Of a DNA stretch of 8,848 bases, positions 1 to 6,000 are shown one piece after another (positions within the stretch are counted from its first letter, which is position 1; every line of letters starts with the position of its first letter). The stretch comes from Magnetococcales bacterium. Lineage in GTDB: Bacteria; Pseudomonadota; Magnetococcia; Magnetococcales; Magnetaquicoccaceae. The stretch is from NCBI GenBank assembly GCA_015229095.1, contig JADGCE010000006.1, positions 29,324 to 38,171 of the forward strand, given 5' to 3'. The notes under the pieces were generated by a model, which saw nothing but the letters and a program-made list of their open reading frames with translations, had not been told where the DNA came from and made no database searches. The translations under genes were made by a program, and so were the position numbers.

Positions 1-99
1 TTGGGCAGTTTTGTCGTCGCGGTGACCGCGACCGATCGGAGCGGGGCGGCGGCAGTCGACACCTTTGTGTTGACGGTTTCCAATGTCAACTATCCCCCG
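1..99 (+). repeat. Unit 0, C-terminal third only (B-type linker)
   Basis: This is the tail of a module: V-A-V-T-A-T-D, then D-T-F-V-L-T-V and the linker S-N-V-N-Y-P-P (linker 82-99). The rest of the unit lies upstream of the window. The N-V-N-Y-P-P linker makes it a B-type (even) unit in the alternation described for the following blocks. Confidence 0.85.
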
Positions 100-3000
100 G
101 AGAGCATCGGGCTGCTGCCGCAGTTCAAGGGGGCAGGCCAGGCGTTCAATCTTTCCGTCGCCAGCGCGTTTATGGATCAGGATCCCCTGACCTATTCCGC
201 CACCCTGGTCGATGGCTCGCCGCTGCCCGCCTGGTTGCAGTTGGATGGAGATACCGGACGTTTGACCAGCAGCGCCCTCTCCGCCGGTCAATACGCCATC
301 CAGGTGACGGCGGTGGATACCGCCAACGCCCGTGTCAGCACGGCATTCACCCTCTCGGTGGGCACGCCGCCGACCCTGCTCTCCCCCATACCGGAGCAGA
401 GCGGCCAGCAGGGGCAGCCGTTGACCTTTCAGGTGCCTGCGCAGCTTTTTCAGGATGCGGATGGCTGGGACCGCTTGACCTATTCGGTGGTGGGCGCACC
501 GACCTGGTTGCAGTTTGACACCGCCACGCGCACCTTTACAGGTCAACCGGGCAGCCAGGATGTGGGGGTGTCGACCGTGCAGCTGCTGGCCACCGACCTG
601 GAAGGGGGGCAAGTGACGGCTCCTTTCCAACTGACGGTAACCAACGTCAACGATGCCCCTGCGCTGGATCCGGGTCAGCCGCCCCTCGTCGCCCCCGCAG
701 TGACCCAGGATCTTCCCTTCCAGTTTGTCTTGCCGGTGGCCCGTTTTACCGATGACGATCTTCCGTTCGGAGATCGGCTCACCTATGAGGCGCGCCGCGC
801 CGACGGCACCCCGTTGCCCGGTTGGTTGCATTTTGATGCCGAGACCCACAGCTTTTTTGGGATGGCAACCCGCGCCGATGCCTCCGTGGAGATTGAGTTT
901 ACCGCGCAGGACCAGGCCGGGGCGCGGATCTCGGAGCGCTTCACCCTGCCGGTGGTGCAACTCAACGCCGCTCCCCGTGTGGTGCAGGCATTGCCTGGGC
1001 AGACCGCCAGTCAAGAACAACCTTTCCGGTTTCAGGTGGATGCCAACAGCTTCCGGGATGCCGATGGCGAGACGCTGCGCTACGCGGCCCGGTTGGCGGA
1101 TGGCAGCGCGCTGCCTGCCTGGCTGCAATTTGACGGCAGCACGCAGACTTTCAGCGGTACGCCCCGCAATGGCGATGTGGGATCGGTGACGATCAAGGTA
1201 ACCGCCAGCGATCCTGCCGGGGCGGTCGCGGCAGACACTTTTGTGCTGGAGGTGGCGGATGTCAATGATCGGCCGACGGTGCAATCTCCCCTGAGCAGCC
1301 GTCTGGCTCCCGTGGGTACGCCGTTGGTGATCCAGGCGGCGGATGTGGAGGCGATTTTTCAGGATGTGGATGTGGGGGATCGGTTGAGCTATCGGGTCAC
1401 CCTGCAAGATGGTTCCGCATTGCCCGGTTGGTTGCATTTTGGGGGAGATGACGGCGACAACTCCCCATACAGGGGTACGCCGACCCTGTATGGCACGCCC
1501 ACAGCCAATGAGATCGGTTTGTTGCTGGGCATTCAACTGACCGCCACCGACCGGGGCGGCTTGAGTGTCTCGGACAATGCGCTGATTCTGGTGACCGCCC
1601 CCGATGTCGCCCCCGGCAAGGGGGCGGCGATTGCCGACAAGAGTGCGACCCAGGGCGCCCTTTTTCTCTATGAGTTGCCGGCGGCGGTGCATGTGGCCGA
1701 CGGGGTCAGCCCCTTTGTCGACCCCGATCTCCCCAATGACCAGCTGACCTACTCTGCCCGCCAGGTGGATGGCCGACCGTTGCCTGCCTGGCTGAGCTTT
1801 GACGCCGACACCCGCACCTTTATCGGAACCCCTGGCAACAGCGATGTAACCACCGCGACGGCTCCCCTGCGGTTGCAGGTGACGGCGAGGGATTTTGCCG
1901 GGATGACGGTGCAGTCAGACCCCTTCACCCTGACGGTGGCCAACAGCAACGACGCTCCCACCGTGGCCACGGCCATTGGCAGACAGGCGGCTTTTTTTGA
2001 TCATCCGTTCCGTTTCACCATTCCGTCGCAGAGCTTTGCCGATGGGGATATTCCCTACGGTGATCGCCTGAGCTTTTCCGTCAGCCAGGCCAACGGGGCT
2101 GCATTGCCCGCCTGGCTGCAGTTTGATGCCAGCACAGCCACCTTCAGCGGCACGCCGCTGGCCAGTGACCGGGGCACCCTCAACCTGAAGGTGACCGCCA
2201 CCGACAGCCATCAGGCCAGGGTTGCCGACATATTCAGCCTTTCGGTGCGTCCCTTCGACAATGCGCCGCTCCTGGAAAAAGCGCTGCCCACCCTGCAACG
2301 GGCGCGTCAGGATCAGCTCTTTACCTTGGCGTTGGATCCAACCACCTTCCGGGATCCCGATGTGGGGGATCTCCTGACCTGGAGTGCGACCCTCAGCAGT
2401 GGGGCCGCTCTGCCCGATTGGCTCTTTTTCGATAGTGCCAGCCGCACCTTTATCGGTACGCCCAGAAATGCCGATGTCAAAAATTGGGATGTGGTGGTAC
2501 GGGCGACGGATCGGGACGGTCTCTCTGCCCAGGATGGTTTTCGCCTGCTGGTGGACAATGTCAACGATGCCCCCACCCTGGTGGCGGGCCGGGAGCTGGT
2601 GGATCAAAAGGTGACGTTGGGTGCGGCACCCTTCCGCCACACGGTGGATGCCGCCACCTTTGCCGACCTGGATATGGGGGTGGATCTGCGCGCCACCCTG
2701 ACCCTGACCGCCACCCTGCTGGATGGCACCCCCTTGACAAACAACTCGGCTTTCTGGCTGCACTTTGACAGCGCCACCCGCACTTTCAGCGGGACGCCAG
2801 CGGCCACCGATCCCAAGACCGTCAGCATCAAGGTGACGGCCACCGACAATGCCGCGACGCCCTTGTCCGCCTCGGATATTTTTAATCTGACCATCAATAC
2901 CGCCCCGACCACGGTGGGGATCGCCGCACCCAGGCATGCCCGGCAGGGCCAGGCCTTCTATTTTCGTGTCCCCAACACGACCTTTCAGGATGGCGATGCA

Positions 3001-6000
3001 GGGGATCTGTTGACCCTCTCGGCGACCCTGCTCGATGGCAGGCCATTGCCCGCCTGGTTGACCTTCAACGCCAATACCCGGACTTTTGTCGGCACCCCGG
3101 GCAACGCCGACGTGGGCACGCTGGATGTGGTCGTGCGGGCCACGGATACCGCCAACGCGAGCATTTCTGCCGGTTTCAGCCTGGTGGTGGACAATGTCAA
3201 CGATGCCCCGTTGCTGGCCCATACAATCGACGATCAGACGGTGGATATCGGGCAGGCCTTCTCCTTGTCCCTGGAAAACCGCTTCAGCGACGCCGATCGG
3301 GGCGATGCGTTGCAGCTGACGGCGACCGTCATGAACATGAGCAGCGACTCTGCGGCGGCCTCCTGGTTGCGGTTGAGCCGGGATTCCACCTCCGGGGCCT
3401 ATCGTTTCAGCGGCACGGCACCCGATCTGCCCACCGATCTGGTGGTCAAGGTGACGGCCACGGACCAGGCCGGGGCCAAAGCTGCCGACATTTTCAACCT
3501 GCACATTCTGCCTCCCAACCATGCGCCGACTCTGCAGGCGGCTGTCAGCAGCACGCCCCAGAGCGTGGCGCAGGGGCAAACGTTTGCCATGCGCATCCCG
3601 CAGAGCCTGTTTTTGGATCCCGATGGGGATCTGCTGAGGGTGACCGCTGCCCAGGCCAATGGGGCTCCACTGCCTGGTTGGCTGAGCTTTGATGCGGATA
3701 CCGGTACGCTGGTGGGACGGCCCGGCAACGGGGATGTGGGCTCTTTGCAGATTCGGCTGACGGCCACCGATCCCCGTGGGGCCCAGAGTCTGGATGGCAG
3801 CCGGGATACCTTTACCCTCACCGTGACCAATGTCAACGATGCGCCGACCCTGAATGCCGCGCGTGCCCCCACAACCCAGACGGTGACCCAGGGGAGTGCC
3901 TTCCAGTTTGTCATCCCGGAGGATCGTTTTGTCGATGCGGATGGCGTGTATGGGGAGCGTCTCACCTATGCAGCCAAACGGAGCGGTGGCGGTGAACTGC
4001 CCGATTGGCTCCATTTTGAGAGTGGCACCCGTCGCTTTTACAGCGATCTGGAGGGGCCGCCCGCCAGCAGTGGCCTGGGGGCCTTGAGTCTCCGGGTGAC
4101 GGCGACCGACAGCGGCGGTCTGACGGTCTCCGACACGGTGACCCTCACCCTTTTGCCCCCCAACACCGCGCCGGTCGTGCAAAATCGTCTGGTCAATCAG
4201 AGGATTGCCGAGGAATCCACACTGACCTATCAGGTGCCTGGCATCACCTTCTACGATCCGGATCCGGGGGAGGCCCTGGTCTATTCGGCGGCCTCCCAGG
4301 CCGGAGGGGCATTGCCGGAGTGGCTCCATTTTGATCCGGCCACCCGTACCTTTTTTGGCACGCCGATCAACCAGATGGTCGATGGCCAACTGGTCAACCA
4401 GGTGGGCACGGTCAAGGTCAAGGTGACGGCCACCGACAGCCGGGGGGCGGCGGTCTCCGAGCAGTTTGATTTGACTGTGGAGAATGTCAACGACGCCCCC
4501 ACGCTCTTCAGGCCGGTTGCCCAGCAGGGGCGGGGGTTGACGGCTGTCCGTGGCAGCAACTTTCAACTGCAGCTGGCCGCCGATACCTTCCGGGATGCGG
4601 ATTCGGGGGATCGGCTGACGCTGACCGCCACCACCCCTGCCTGGTTGACCTTTGATCCGGAGAGCCGCACCTTCAGCGGTACGCCGGGAGAGGGGGAGGT
4701 GACGGCCAATGTCAAGATTACCGCCACGGATGAGGCGGGCGCCACCGGTTTTGACCTTTTCACCCTCAACGTGGTGGCCCTCAACCAGAGCCCGGTGGTG
4801 GCGCAGGCCCTGGCAGAGCAGACGGTGGAGCAGGGGGCCCTCTTAAGCTTCCAGTTTGCGCAGGAGAGCTTCAGCGATCCGGACGGGGAGAGGTTGACCT
4901 ATCAGGCGACCGGAGTGGCCGAGGGTGTCGGTCTGCCGGCGTGGCTGCATTTTGATGCCGATACCCGCACCTTCAGCGGCCAGCCCGGCAACGCCGATGT
5001 CGGTCGCCTGGGGGTCAAGTTGATCGCCAGCGATGCCAGCGGGGCCACCGCCACCACCACGTTTCATGTGGTGGTGGCCAATGTCAACGATGCGCCCACG
5101 GTGGCCCATCCCCTGGTCAACCAGGGGGTGGTGCAGGGACGGGCTTTTACGTACCAGTTTGCCGCCAATACCTTCCAGGATGTGGATGTGGGGGATGCCC
5201 TGACCTTCACCGCCACCACGCTGACCGGAGGGGCACTGCCGAGCTGGTTGCATTTTGATCCGGGCACCCGCACCTTTACCGGTCAGCCCACAGCGGGCGA
5301 TGTGGGAACGGTAAACATCCGGGTGACGGCGGAAGATGCTGCCCATGCGACGGTCTCGGACTCTTTTCGCCTGCAGGTGGCCAGCAGTCAGTCGGGTATT
5401 TTGCTGGACAGCAAAGTGGTCGGTGTCGCCTACACGGCCAGCCATCTGGACCCTGTCACCCAGGTCAACCAAGTCACCTTTACCGGTTTGACCGACAGCA
5501 CGGGTGCTTTTCAGTTTCAGCCCGGCGATACGGTGACCTTTTCCATCGGTGGTATTGTCTTGGGCCAGAGCAGCGGGGAGAGCATCATTACCCCGGTCAA
5601 CCTTTCCGGTGCCGACAATATTGCCGGGGTGACCAACAGACTGCGCCTGCTGCAAACCCTGGATGCGGACGGCAACCCGGACAATGGCATCACCATCACG
5701 GCGGCTGCCCACACCGCTGCCGCAGGGAAAACCCTGGATTTTAACGTGACTCCGGAAAGTTTTGCCGCCAGCAGCGTCGTGGGCAGCTATCTGACCCAGG
5801 CCGTCAACAAGAGCAGCCTGGTCTCAACGGAATCTGCCTGGCGGCATTTTCTCGGCACACTGGCCAATGCCAACAGCACCGATGGCCTGTTGACCACCAG
5901 CAGCAGCACGCTGGCACCTGTTTCGGTGGCTGTGGAGGATACCCCCTTCTCTTACCAGATGCCGGCGACATTGTTCGACACCCTGACGGCTGGGGCAAAA

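Noticed and set aside
1..3. TTG at the first base as a possible start codon
   Set aside because: It lies inside a module strand (just before G-S-F-V-V-A-V-T-A-T-D), and no ribosome-binding site can be seen because the window begins here.
725..1189. Forward out-of-frame reading frame of 154 codons
   Set aside because: Pro/Arg/Trp-rich translation typical of a shifted GC-rich frame; units 3 and 4 in frame 1 account fully for these bases.
1465..1493. Inverted repeat as a transcription terminator
   Set aside because: No T-run follows, the frame continues through it for more than 7 kb, and the loop is coding.
1915..4566. Reverse-strand open frame of 883 codons
   Set aside because: It is read in exact register with the sense codons and stays open because TTA, CTA and TCA are nearly absent from the real gene; it ends exactly at the TCA codon at 1915. 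Its protein is a Gly/Arg/His/Gln-rich echo of the sense modules with no recognisable domain.
4843..5712. Reverse-strand open frame of 289 codons
   Set aside because: It is bounded by the sense TTA codon at 4843 and in the same mirrored register; its composition is that of a shadow frame.
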